Both the position numbers and the translations under genes were made by a program. The notes under the pieces are model-generated. The model saw nothing but the letters and a program-made list of their open reading frames with translations. It was not told the origin of the DNA and searched no databases. Shown one piece after another: positions 1 to 5,795 of a stretch of 5,795 nucleotides of DNA (its first letter is position 1; each line of letters begins with the position of its first letter). Source of the DNA: Rhodospirillaceae bacterium (lineage in GTDB: Bacteria > Pseudomonadota > Alphaproteobacteria > Rhodospirillales > 2-02-FULL-58-16). The stretch covers positions 1-5,795 of the forward strand of contig JAUXMA010000125.1 of assembly GCA_030623425.1 (NCBI GenBank), written 5' to 3'.

Positions 1-1
1 G

Positions 2-757
2 AATCTGTCCCTCATTCCCAACTACGACCCCGGTTCTCAGAATCCCGTCTTCGCCGGTCCCGCGACCGTCAATGGCAAGGTTTATGCCGTTCCGAAGAAC
101 TGGGGCACCACGGGTTTCGTGGTCAATACCAAGAACATCACGAGCGGCCCAAAATCCTGGAAGGACTTCTTCGAGGTTACCATGGGTAAGGGTTCCGGCC
201 ACACCATCGTGCATGACTATCAGCTGACCACCATTGGTGCCGCGATGTGCGCGCTCGGTTTCTCGTTCAATTCCATCGTCCCGGCCGAGCTCGACAAGGC
301 CGAGAAACTGCTGATCGATTCCAAGCCGCACCTGTTTGCGATTACCTCGGATTACCAGCCGGGCATGCGCAGCGGCGATGCCTGGATGTCGATCTGCTGG
401 ACCGGCGACGGCAAGCAGCTCAACGCCGATTTTCCCGAGATGGAATACATCGTGGCGTCGGACGGCGGCGAGCTGTGGTCGGACTTTTACGCTATTCCGT
501 CGGATGCCCCGCACCTGGAAGCGGCCTATGCCTTCATCAACTACATGCAGGATCCGTACATCCAGGCGCGTGACTTCGCCACGCACGGTTACCCGACCAG
601 CGATTCCCGGGTCGATGCCATGCTGCCCGCCAGCACGCTCAACGACCCGATCCTGTATCCGGCCAAGGAACTGATGGACGGCCTCGAATTCGGCGCCGCC
701 AAGACCCTGACCGATCCGGGGCGCGCCGAAGTGATCGCTCGCTTCAAGTCCGCCTGA
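2..757 (+). CDS. PotD-like ABC transporter solute-binding protein, 5'-partial
   Basis: This is the periplasmic substrate-capture component of a polyamine/opine-class ABC importer, cut by the left edge. The frame is open from base 2 and gives 251 residues. Roughly the first 110-130 residues, including the signal peptide, are missing compared with E. coli PotD (about 348 aa). The GTG at 119 is an internal Val codon, because the family motif YAVPKNWGTTG (fragment residues 28-38) lies before it. Family landmarks follow in order: VHDYQ (70-74), ICWTGDG (131-137), LWSDFYAIP (158-166), a segment resembling PotD's INFLLRPDV, and GYPT near residue 196. From memory of PotD, the Trp and Asp in LWSD match ligand residues W255 and D257, and the Trp in ICW matches W229. 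The Asp of VHDYQ matches D168, but the position of E171 is Leu, so spermidine itself may not be the ligand. It is followed after 23 bases by its permease. Family call is firm; substrate is unknown. Confidence 0.93.
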   Translation, partial: NLSLIPNYDPGSQNPVFAGPATVNGKVYAVPKNWGTTGFVVNTKNITSGPKSWKDFFEVTMGKGSGHTIVHDYQLTTIGAAMCALGFSFNSIVPAELDKAEKLLIDSKPHLFAITSDYQPGMRSGDAWMSICWTGDGKQLNADFPEMEYIVASDGGELWSDFYAIPSDAPHLEAAYAFINYMQDPYIQARDFATHGYPTSDSRVDAMLPASTLNDPILYPAKELMDGLEFGAAKTLTDPGRAEVIARFKSA

Positions 758-780
758 TCTCGGCGTTAGGACGATAGAAA

Positions 781-1653
781 ATGGCGGCGACAACGACGGG
801 CGGCAGACAAGGATCGTGGCTGACGGTAGCGCTCTTGGCGCCTACTACGGCATGGTTCCTGATCTTGCTGGTGATGCCTCTGGTTGTCGTCGTCATTTTC
901 AGCTTTGGCGCGCGCGCGCCGATGGGGGGCTACGCGGCGGCATTTACATTCGACCAGTACGCCAATTTGCCAGCACGCCTTACCGCGTTCAAAAACACCA
1001 TGACATTCGCGCCGCTTGGCACGTTGCTAAGCCTCCTCGTTGCCTATCCGCTGGCCTATTATCTCGCCGTCAAGGTGGGCTCGCGGTGGAAACTCTTGCT
1101 GCTGGTTTTGGTCATTGTTCCATTCTGGACCAGTTTGCTGATCCGTACCTATGCCTGGATTTTCATTCTCGGTGGGCGCGGAATTCCGGCGCTGCTGGAG
1201 TTCATCGGCATGGAGAGCGTTCGCCTCATCAATACCCCGGGCGCCGTGATGGTGGGCATCGTCTACGGCTATCTGCCTCTCATGGTTTTTCCGATTTTTG
1301 TTTCACTGGAAAAGCTCGATAAGCGATTGCTGGAAGCATCCAGCGATCTTGGCGGCTCGCCGTTCGGTACCTTCCTCCAAGTGACCTTGCCACTTTCCAT
1401 GCCGGGCGTGGCGACGGGGTGCATGCTGGTGTTCATCTTGTTGATGGGTGAATTTCTCATTCCCGCCTTTCTCGGTGGCGGCAAGGTCTTCTTTATCGGC
1501 AATGCGTTGGTCGACTTGTTCCTGCAATCCAGGAACTGGCCGTTTGGCTCGGCAGTGGCGGTCACACTCGTCATCATCATGTTAATCACGGTCAGCCTGT
1601 ACATGCGTGTGACGATGGGCAAAACGACCGGTCGCGATGAACCCTTGATGTAA
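781..1653 (+). CDS. ABC transporter permease, PotB type
   Basis: Inner-membrane permease subunit of the importer whose binding protein is immediately upstream. The 290-residue length is normal for the PotB group. There are about six hydrophobic segments, near residues 16-42, 76-97, 104-126, 150-176, 208-230 and 257-278. The conserved RTYAW motif is at 122-126. The cytoplasmic EAA loop that docks on the ATPase reads EASSDLGG from 185, ending in VTLP at 201-204, with the usual Gly at 191. The PotB-like NWPFGSA stretch is at 252-258. The ATG at 781 is supported by AGGA at 768-771, nine bases upstream, and by the start of a short polar N-terminus before the first membrane helix. It is 23 bases after the binding-protein stop and 23 bases before the next permease, as expected for one transcript. 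Substrate cannot be read from the sequence. Confidence 0.95.
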   Translation: MAATTTGGRQGSWLTVALLAPTTAWFLILLVMPLVVVVIFSFGARAPMGGYAAAFTFDQYANLPARLTAFKNTMTFAPLGTLLSLLVAYPLAYYLAVKVGSRWKLLLLVLVIVPFWTSLLIRTYAWIFILGGRGIPALLEFIGMESVRLINTPGAVMVGIVYGYLPLMVFPIFVSLEKLDKRLLEASSDLGGSPFGTFLQVTLPLSMPGVATGCMLVFILLMGEFLIPAFLGGGKVFFIGNALVDLFLQSRNWPFGSAVAVTLVIIMLITVSLYMRVTMGKTTGRDEPLM

Positions 1654-1676
1654 TACCAAAGGTAGGGGATAGGGTC

Positions 1677-2489
1677 ATGCGCCTCTACTCCATTGCGGTC
1701 TATCTGTTCCTCTATGTGCCGATCGGCATCATCGTCCTGTTCAGCTTTAATTCCGGGCGCCACGCCAGCGATTTCCAGGGATTAAGCGTGAAATGGTACG
1801 GCAAGGCGCTGTCCAATCCGTTCGTGATCGACGCCCTTACGACCAGCCTGATTATCGCTCTGTCGGTGGCCATCCTATCGAGTGTCATGGGAACCTCGGC
1901 GGCACTTGCCCTGCAACGGGTGCGCGGTCCCATGAGGGTCCTGTTCGATGGGCTCATCTACGTATCGATCATGATCCCGGGTATCGTGATCGGCATCGCC
2001 ACCCTGGTCGCGTTGGTAACGGTCTTTGATCTCCTGAACCCCATACTGGCCTCCTTGTGGCCGGAAGGCGTTAAGGCGCCGAAATTTTCGCTCGGTTATG
2101 CGTCCGTCATTGCGGCCCATACGCTGTTTACCATGTCGTTGGTGATCATTCTGGTGCGGGCACGAATTGCCGGCATGGATCGGGCCTTGATCGAGGCGTC
2201 GGAAGACCTATACGCAACACCATGGCGGACGTTCTACCAGATCACTCTGCCGCAGATATTCCCCGCGGTGCTTGCCGGTTTTCTGTTGAGCTTCACATTT
2301 AGCTTCGATGATTTCATCATCTCGTTCTTTGTCGCGGGGGCCAACACGACCCTGCCGGTTTATGTGTTTTCATCGATTCGGCGCGGCATCACGCCCGAGG
2401 TCAATGTCATCGGCTCCATGGTCTTGGGGGTATCCTTGACACTGCTGATTATCGCCCAGGTTCTGCTGCGGCGCAGGGATCGGCAATGA
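1677..2489 (+). CDS. ABC transporter permease, PotC type
   Basis: Second permease subunit, expected to pair with the PotB-type protein just upstream to form the membrane channel. It has 270 residues, typical of PotC, with six hydrophobic segments beginning at about residues 5, 55, 88, 140, 194 and 243. The PotC signature is clear: SFDDFIISFF (209-218), TTLPVYVFSSIRRGITPEVN (224-243). The EAA loop is EASEDLYA (173-180) with ITLP at 189-192; the usually conserved Gly of this loop is Tyr at 179 (codon 2211-2213). The ATG at 1677 has AGGGGA at 1664-1669 as ribosome-binding site. The stop codon overlaps the start of the lactonase gene (ATGA, 2486-2489), which points to translational coupling. Family assignment is firm; substrate is not known. 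Confidence 0.95.
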   Translation: MRLYSIAVYLFLYVPIGIIVLFSFNSGRHASDFQGLSVKWYGKALSNPFVIDALTTSLIIALSVAILSSVMGTSAALALQRVRGPMRVLFDGLIYVSIMIPGIVIGIATLVALVTVFDLLNPILASLWPEGVKAPKFSLGYASVIAAHTLFTMSLVIILVRARIAGMDRALIEASEDLYATPWRTFYQITLPQIFPAVLAGFLLSFTFSFDDFIISFFVAGANTTLPVYVFSSIRRGITPEVNVIGSMVLGVSLTLLIIAQVLLRRRDRQ

Positions 2490-3367
2490 CCGCTTTGCCT
2501 TCCGTCGAATGTATCTGGCCGGCTGAAACGATCTTGGGTGAGGCGCCGGCCTGGTGTCCGAAGGAACGGGTGGTTTACTGGGTGGATATCGAGGGCCGGA
2601 CGATCCTGCGCCTGGACCCCCGATCCGGTGACCGGCAGGTGTTTCCGCAAGACTACCAATTCGGCTGCATCGTCAAGCGGGCCGACGGTGGCTTCATTGC
2701 CGGGACCAATGCCGGGCTGGTGCGTCTCGATGCCGATTTGAAGTCGTTAACAATCTTCGCCACCCCCGAAATCAGGTTTCCCAACAACCGGTTTAATGAT
2801 GGCAAGTGTGACCGCCGTGGCCGCTTCTGGGTCGGCAGTACGGATAGGGATGAAACGGAACCGAACGGCGCACTCTATCGGGTGAACGGCTCGGGCGATG
2901 TTGCGCGGATGCTCCCCGGTGTGGTCGTTTCCAACGGCTTGGGGTGGAGCCCGGACGACAAAATCATGTACTTCACCGATAGCGGGCATGGCGTGATCTA
3001 CGCGTTCGATTTTGATTTGGATACGGGCGACGTCGACAACCGGCGGGAATTCGCCCGGATCGCACCGGCGGATGGCATGCCCGATGGACTGGCCGTGGAC
3101 GGGGAGGGATTCGTGTGGGGCGCTCATTGGGGTGGCTGGCGGATCACCCGCTACGATCCGGATGGACGAATCGATCGAATTATCGACCTACCGGTGCCAC
3201 AGGTGACCAGCGTGGCGTTCGGTGGGGACCGTCTGGATCGGATGTTCGTCACCACGGCGCGGCTGGGACTGACCGAGGACCCGCTGAAGGAGGCCCCCTT
3301 GTCCGGCGGTCTGTTCACGATCGATGCGGGCGTGGCCGGACTGCCGGAAGTTCCCTATCAGGACTGA
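2486..3367 (+). CDS. SMP-30/gluconolactonase/LRE family hydrolase
   Basis: A predicted cytoplasmic, metal-dependent six-bladed beta-propeller enzyme of the SMP-30/gluconolactonase group, whose known members mostly hydrolyse sugar lactones to sugar acids. The 293-residue length fits the family and there is no signal peptide. Expected metal ligands are visible by comparison with human SMP30: E19 in LGEAPAW, N150 in SNGLGWS and D200 in MPDGLAVD. The substrate-side motif NNRFNDGK (100-107) supplies Arg102 and Asn104. WVGSTD and MYFTDS are further family landmarks. The ATG at 2486 overlaps the permease stop and has AGGGA at 2475-2479 upstream. The intact active site argues for a working enzyme. 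Being coupled to the importer suggests it acts on the imported compound or a product of it; which lactone or ester is unknown, and some members of this family have other hydrolase activities. Confidence 0.93.
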   Translation: MTALPSVECIWPAETILGEAPAWCPKERVVYWVDIEGRTILRLDPRSGDRQVFPQDYQFGCIVKRADGGFIAGTNAGLVRLDADLKSLTIFATPEIRFPNNRFNDGKCDRRGRFWVGSTDRDETEPNGALYRVNGSGDVARMLPGVVVSNGLGWSPDDKIMYFTDSGHGVIYAFDFDLDTGDVDNRREFARIAPADGMPDGLAVDGEGFVWGAHWGGWRITRYDPDGRIDRIIDLPVPQVTSVAFGGDRLDRMFVTTARLGLTEDPLKEAPLSGGLFTIDAGVAGLPEVPYQD

Positions 3368-3487
3368 AGACGGCCGTGTCAGGGGCAATCCACTTGAACG
3401 GGGCAGAGGAGTTCCAGCGCTCGAACGAGACCCAAGCCTGACCCGCGGACCGGTGAACCAGACAATCCTGAGAAATGAGGAGCGCCG
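3368..3487. other. 120-base intergenic gap between lactonase and EamA genes
   Basis: The longest non-coding stretch in the window. It contains no hairpin followed by a T run, so no intrinsic terminator is visible after the lactonase gene. A TTGAAC at 3394-3399 resembles a -35 box, but the matching -10 position is GC-rich and unconvincing. An imperfect palindrome at 3412-3425 (TTCCAGCGCTCGAA, 12 of 14 positions symmetric) could be an operator or chance. The end of the gap carries the ribosome-binding site of the next gene. The EamA gene could be read through from the upstream operon or have its own weak promoter. Confidence 0.5.
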
Positions 3488-3490
3488 ATG
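3478..3490 (+). promoter_or_regulatory. Ribosome-binding site and start codon of the EamA gene
   Basis: AGGAGCGCCGATG: a strong Shine-Dalgarno AGGAG, a five-base spacer and the ATG at 3488. It fixes the start of the EamA gene. The same 13 bases occur at the start of the minus-strand permease gene (5271-5283). Confidence 0.8.
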
Positions 3491-4417
3491 TTGACGTCAG
3501 AGCGCGGGCAGCTGTTGCCATCGATGCTACTGGTGTTGTCCGCGGCCTTCTGGGGTCTTTTCTGGATTCCGTTGCGCGCGTTCGAGTCGGCCGGTCTCAG
3601 CGCCGCCTGGGCTGGCGTCGGCCAGTTCCTGACGCCCTGCCTGGTCTTGCTCCCGATCGCCGTCTGGCTCGCCGCACGTGGCAAGCCGACCGGCCTGGGG
3701 TGCTGGAAGACGGCGATCTTCACCGGCGGCGCCTTTGCCCTCTATACCGACAGCCTGCTGCTGACCGAGGTCGCGCGCGCGCTCATCCTGTTCTACGTCT
3801 CGCCGGTCTGGAGCACGGCGCTGGAGGTCATGCTGATGAAGCGTCGGCTTACCGCGGCGCGCGTGCTGGCGATCGTCATGGGCCTTGCCGGCCTCTACGT
3901 AATCCTGGGCGGCAACGGCGATCTGCCCCTGCCGCGCAATGCCGGCGACTGGATGGCGCTCCTGGCGGGGATGTTCTGGGCCTACGGCTCGACGCGCATT
4001 CGCATGTCGCCCGAGGTAACCCTGTTCGAGAACGTGTTCTCGTTCTTCACCTTCGCCGCATTGATCGGCCTGGCCGTCGCCCTGCTGCCGATCGCCGCGC
4101 TCGGTCAACCGCCTTCGACGGACGAGACCCTACGTTTCCTGCCATGGCTGCTGCTGATCGCGATCGGATTCCTGATCCCGGTGATGTACATGCAACTTTA
4201 CGCGGTGAAACTCGTCGATCCCGGCCGGGTCGGCATCCTGTTTCAAAGCGAGGTGGTATTTGGCATCGTCAGCGCCGCGATCCTGACCGACGAACCCTTC
4301 GGCTGGCAGGAAGGGATCGGCGCGACTCTCGTCGTCGCGGCATCACTGACGGAGGTCGCGATCAACCGGCCAAGCTCGGCAAGGCGGCGCAAGAAAACCG
4401 GTCATGTCGCGACGTAG
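3488..4417 (+). CDS. DMT superfamily transporter with two EamA domains
   Basis: An inner-membrane transporter of the drug/metabolite (EamA/RhaT-like) family; members carry amino acids, sugars, nucleosides or other metabolites, often outward. The 309-residue protein has about ten hydrophobic helices arranged as two repeats, roughly residues 12-142 and 153-293. The first repeat ends with the typical pattern LFYVSPVWSTALEV (101-114), a charged MKRRLT turn and a final helix. The second repeat has the matching VDPGRVGILFQSEVVFG (243-259), then the TDEPFGWQE turn and a last helix. The C-terminus is basic (ARRRKK), consistent with a cytoplasmic end. The ATG at 3488 has a strong AGGAG five bases upstream. 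Codons look more GC-rich than in the permease genes at 781-2489. It lies 120 bases after the lactonase gene on the same strand and may handle a related metabolite, but its substrate is unknown. Confidence 0.92.
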   Translation: MLTSERGQLLPSMLLVLSAAFWGLFWIPLRAFESAGLSAAWAGVGQFLTPCLVLLPIAVWLAARGKPTGLGCWKTAIFTGGAFALYTDSLLLTEVARALILFYVSPVWSTALEVMLMKRRLTAARVLAIVMGLAGLYVILGGNGDLPLPRNAGDWMALLAGMFWAYGSTRIRMSPEVTLFENVFSFFTFAALIGLAVALLPIAALGQPPSTDETLRFLPWLLLIAIGFLIPVMYMQLYAVKLVDPGRVGILFQSEVVFGIVSAAILTDEPFGWQEGIGATLVVAASLTEVAINRPSSARRRKKTGHVAT

Positions 4418-4451
4418 AAGTGCGCCGGCGCCGGATCAACATTGCCCCGGA
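4418..4451. other. 34-base convergent gap with GC palindrome
   Basis: The EamA gene and the minus-strand permease gene end facing each other only 34 bases apart. The gap holds two overlapping perfect palindromes, GCGCCGGCGC (4422-4431) and CCGGCGCCGG (4425-4434). They could form a short GC hairpin in either transcript, but neither strand has a T run after it, so an intrinsic terminator is not supported. Confidence 0.4.
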
Positions 4452-5273
4452 CTATGATTTCTGGGCCGAACCGCGCAGCAGATAGACCGAGAAAACAATT
4501 ACGCAGAGCGAAATCAGGATGATCATGGTGCCGACGGCATTGATTTCCGGCGTGATCCCGCGCCTGAGGGTCGACCAGATATACATGGGCAAGGTGTTGT
4601 CCCGCCCGGTCAGGAAAAAGGTCACGGGAATTTCGTCAAATGAAACCGTAAAGGATAGCAGAGCGCTGCCGACAACCGCCGAACGGATGTTGGGCAGGGT
4701 GACGAAAAGGAAGGTCTGCCATGGCCGCGCGCCGAGATCGCCGGAGGCTTCTTCGAAGCTTCGATTGAGGTGCTGCAAACGGGCGAATACCTGGGTAACG
4801 ACAATCGACACCAGGGCCGTGGCATGGCCCAGGATCACCGTTTCCAGGCTGAGGTTGAAGCCGACCACCCGGAACAGGTTAAGCATGGATATGCCGGTGA
4901 TAACGCCGGGCAGGGCGATGGGCAGAAGAATAAGGCGGCGGAACGCCGATTTTCCGGGGAAATCTACCCGGTCCAGGGCGAACGCCGCCGGGATGCCGAC
5001 GATCAGACAGCCTGCCGTGGCGAATGACGCAACATAAAGACTGTTGGCAATCGCATCCAACATGTCCGCGTTGTTGAAAACAGCCTCATACCAGCGCCAG
5101 GTAAAGCCGTTCAGGGGCAGGGTCATGATCCGGTTGTCGTTGAAGCTGAATATGATCAGGACACAGATGGGCAGATACAGGAAGGCCATGACGGTCATGG
5201 CGGTCACGCCGAGAAAGCTGTCGCCGAAACGCTCCAGCGCCTGCCCACTCCTGGTCTCGATCCGTCTATTCAT
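4452..5273 (-). CDS. ABC transporter permease, PotC type (second importer)
   Basis: Inner-membrane permease of a second polyamine/opine-class importer, transcribed toward the EamA gene. It has 273 residues and about six hydrophobic segments, near 22-44, 76-98, 110-137, 146-164, 198-220 and 246-266. PotC hallmarks are SFDEIPVTFF (211-220), NTLPMYIWSTLRRGITPEIN (226-245) and an EAA loop EEASGDLG (174-181) ending in VTLP (191-194), with the usual Gly present. The ATG at 5273 is supported by AAGGAG (5279-5284) five bases upstream. It begins 15 bases after the stop of the PotB-type gene, so the two are surely co-transcribed. It differs strongly in sequence from the PotC-type protein at 1677-2489, so it is a distinct importer and not a recent copy. 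Its long polar N-terminus (about 20 residues) is cytoplasmic by prediction. Confidence 0.95.
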   Translation of the reverse strand: MNRRIETRSGQALERFGDSFLGVTAMTVMAFLYLPICVLIIFSFNDNRIMTLPLNGFTWRWYEAVFNNADMLDAIANSLYVASFATAGCLIVGIPAAFALDRVDFPGKSAFRRLILLPIALPGVITGISMLNLFRVVGFNLSLETVILGHATALVSIVVTQVFARLQHLNRSFEEASGDLGARPWQTFLFVTLPNIRSAVVGSALLSFTVSFDEIPVTFFLTGRDNTLPMYIWSTLRRGITPEINAVGTMIILISLCVIVFSVYLLRGSAQKS

Positions 5274-5283
5274 CGGCGCTCCT
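5271..5283 (-). promoter_or_regulatory. Ribosome-binding site and start codon of second PotC-type permease
   Basis: Read on the minus strand, AGGAGCGCCGATG: Shine-Dalgarno AGGAG, five-base spacer and ATG. It fixes the start at 5273 and is identical over 13 bases to the initiation region of the EamA gene at 3478-3490. Confidence 0.8.
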
Positions 5284-5288
5284 TGGTA

Positions 5289-5789
5289 TTAGCCCAGGTC
5301 CAGCCGCCCGGCCCGTTCGAGACGGTCCGACAGGGTGATGATGGTCAGGACGACGAACAGCATGATGATCGAAAGCGCCGCCCCCAATGGCCAGTTCATG
5401 GATGCGCCAAACTGAGAAGTAATGACGCTGGCGATCATCTGTCCGTTGGGGCCGCCAACAAGGAACGGCGCGATGAAATCACCGAAGGTCAGGCAAAAGG
5501 TAAACGTGGCGCCGGCAATGATACCCGGCATCGATAATGGCAGGGTGACGGACAGGAATGTGCGGATCGGGCCGACCCCAAGATCCTTCGACGCCTCAAC
5601 CAGATTGCGCGGGATTTTCTCAAGCGCCGTGTAGAGAGGCATGACCATGAACGGGACGAAGATGTAGGTGAGTGTCAGCACCATGGAGAACTGGTTATAG
5701 AGAAAAATATCGGTTGGCTGGTCGAGGATACCGGCCCAGACCAGAAAGGAATTCAACACGCCCTCGCTGCCTAGTATGGTCTTCCAGGT
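5289..5789 (-). CDS. ABC transporter permease, PotB type (second importer), 5'-truncated, in-frame stop at edge
   Basis: C-terminal half of the PotB-type partner of the downstream permease. From the GTG at 5759 to the TAA at 5289-5291 it gives 156 residues, against about 290 for a full protein. It contains an EAA loop EASKDLGV (55-62 from that GTG) with VTLP at 71-74, then TFGDFIAPFLVGG and MNWPLGAA, all PotB-type. The GTG is probably not the true start: codons before it read TWKTILGSEG, which aligns with YAWIFILGGRG of the PotB-type protein at 781-1653. One codon further out, at 5790-5792, the frame reads TAG exactly where that protein has the Tyr of RTYAW. The N-terminal half therefore lies beyond the right edge or is lost. 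An edge sequence error is my favoured explanation; a real nonsense mutation or a rearrangement point is possible. Confidence 0.85.
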   Translation of the reverse strand, partial: TWKTILGSEGVLNSFLVWAGILDQPTDIFLYNQFSMVLTLTYIFVPFMVMPLYTALEKIPRNLVEASKDLGVGPIRTFLSVTLPLSMPGIIAGATFTFCLTFGDFIAPFLVGGPNGQMIASVITSQFGASMNWPLGAALSIIMLFVVLTIITLSDRLERAGRLDLG

Positions 5790-5795
5790 CTAAGA

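Noticed and set aside
119..757. GTG at 119 as the start of the binding-protein gene
   Set aside because: The frame is open to the left edge and conserved family residues (YAVPKNWGTTG) lie before it, so it is an internal Val codon of a truncated gene.
1269..1763. A 164-codon minus-strand frame across the junction of the two + strand permeases
   Set aside because: It is antisense to two well-supported permease genes and shows no domain or plausible composition.
3394..3422. Sigma-70 promoter for the EamA gene using TTGAAC as -35
   Set aside because: The expected -10 position is GCGCTC, which does not resemble TATAAT.
3527..4108. A 193-codon minus-strand frame opposite the EamA gene
   Set aside because: The product is low-complexity (Gln, Arg, Gly, Glu) and mirrors the codon bias of the real gene. 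No family motif was seen.
4422..4434. Intrinsic terminator at the convergent gap
   Set aside because: The GC palindrome lacks a loop of usual size and has no T run on either strand.
3475..4485. A longer open frame (336 codons) on the + strand overlapping the EamA gene
   Set aside because: Its translation is rich in Arg, Pro and Asp with no membrane pattern or known family, while the overlapped frame gives a clear two-repeat EamA transporter with a strong ribosome-binding site. It is a GC-rich shadow frame.
4519..5037. A 172-codon + strand frame opposite the second PotC-type permease
   Set aside because: It is antisense to a complete permease with clear motifs; its basic, featureless translation is a shadow.

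Overview
This is a GC-rich bacterial window densely packed with genes for small-molecule uptake and metabolism. The gene families and base composition suggest a proteobacterium, most likely an alphaproteobacterium; that is inference, since no taxonomic marker gene is present. Both ends cut through genes, so the window looks like a fragment of a larger locus.

Positions 2-3367 (+ strand) form one compact operon. It holds the C-terminal two thirds of a PotD-like periplasmic solute-binding protein, a PotB-type permease, a PotC-type permease and an SMP-30/gluconolactonase-type hydrolase. The last two genes overlap by ATGA. Positions 3368-3487 are a 120-base gap with no clear promoter or terminator. 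Positions 3488-4417 (+) encode a DMT/EamA-family transporter. Positions 4452-5795 (- strand, convergent) encode a second, different PotC-type permease and the C-terminal half of its PotB-type partner, which runs toward the right edge.

The left operon can be read as an uptake and processing unit: the binding protein captures a solute, the two permeases carry it across the inner membrane, and the SMP-30 enzyme may hydrolyse a lactone or ester intermediate. The EamA protein may export or import a related metabolite. The second permease pair belongs to a separate ABC importer. Neither importer's ATPase lies in the window, and the second importer's binding protein is also absent.

I see no RNA gene, mobile element, CRISPR array or evidently new system. 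The points worth a second look are an in-frame TAG six bases from the right edge inside a conserved permease motif, near-identical translation-initiation and junction sequences in separate genes, the pairing of a lactonase with a polyamine-class importer, and two substitutions at normally conserved positions (binding-protein ligand site and permease EAA loop).
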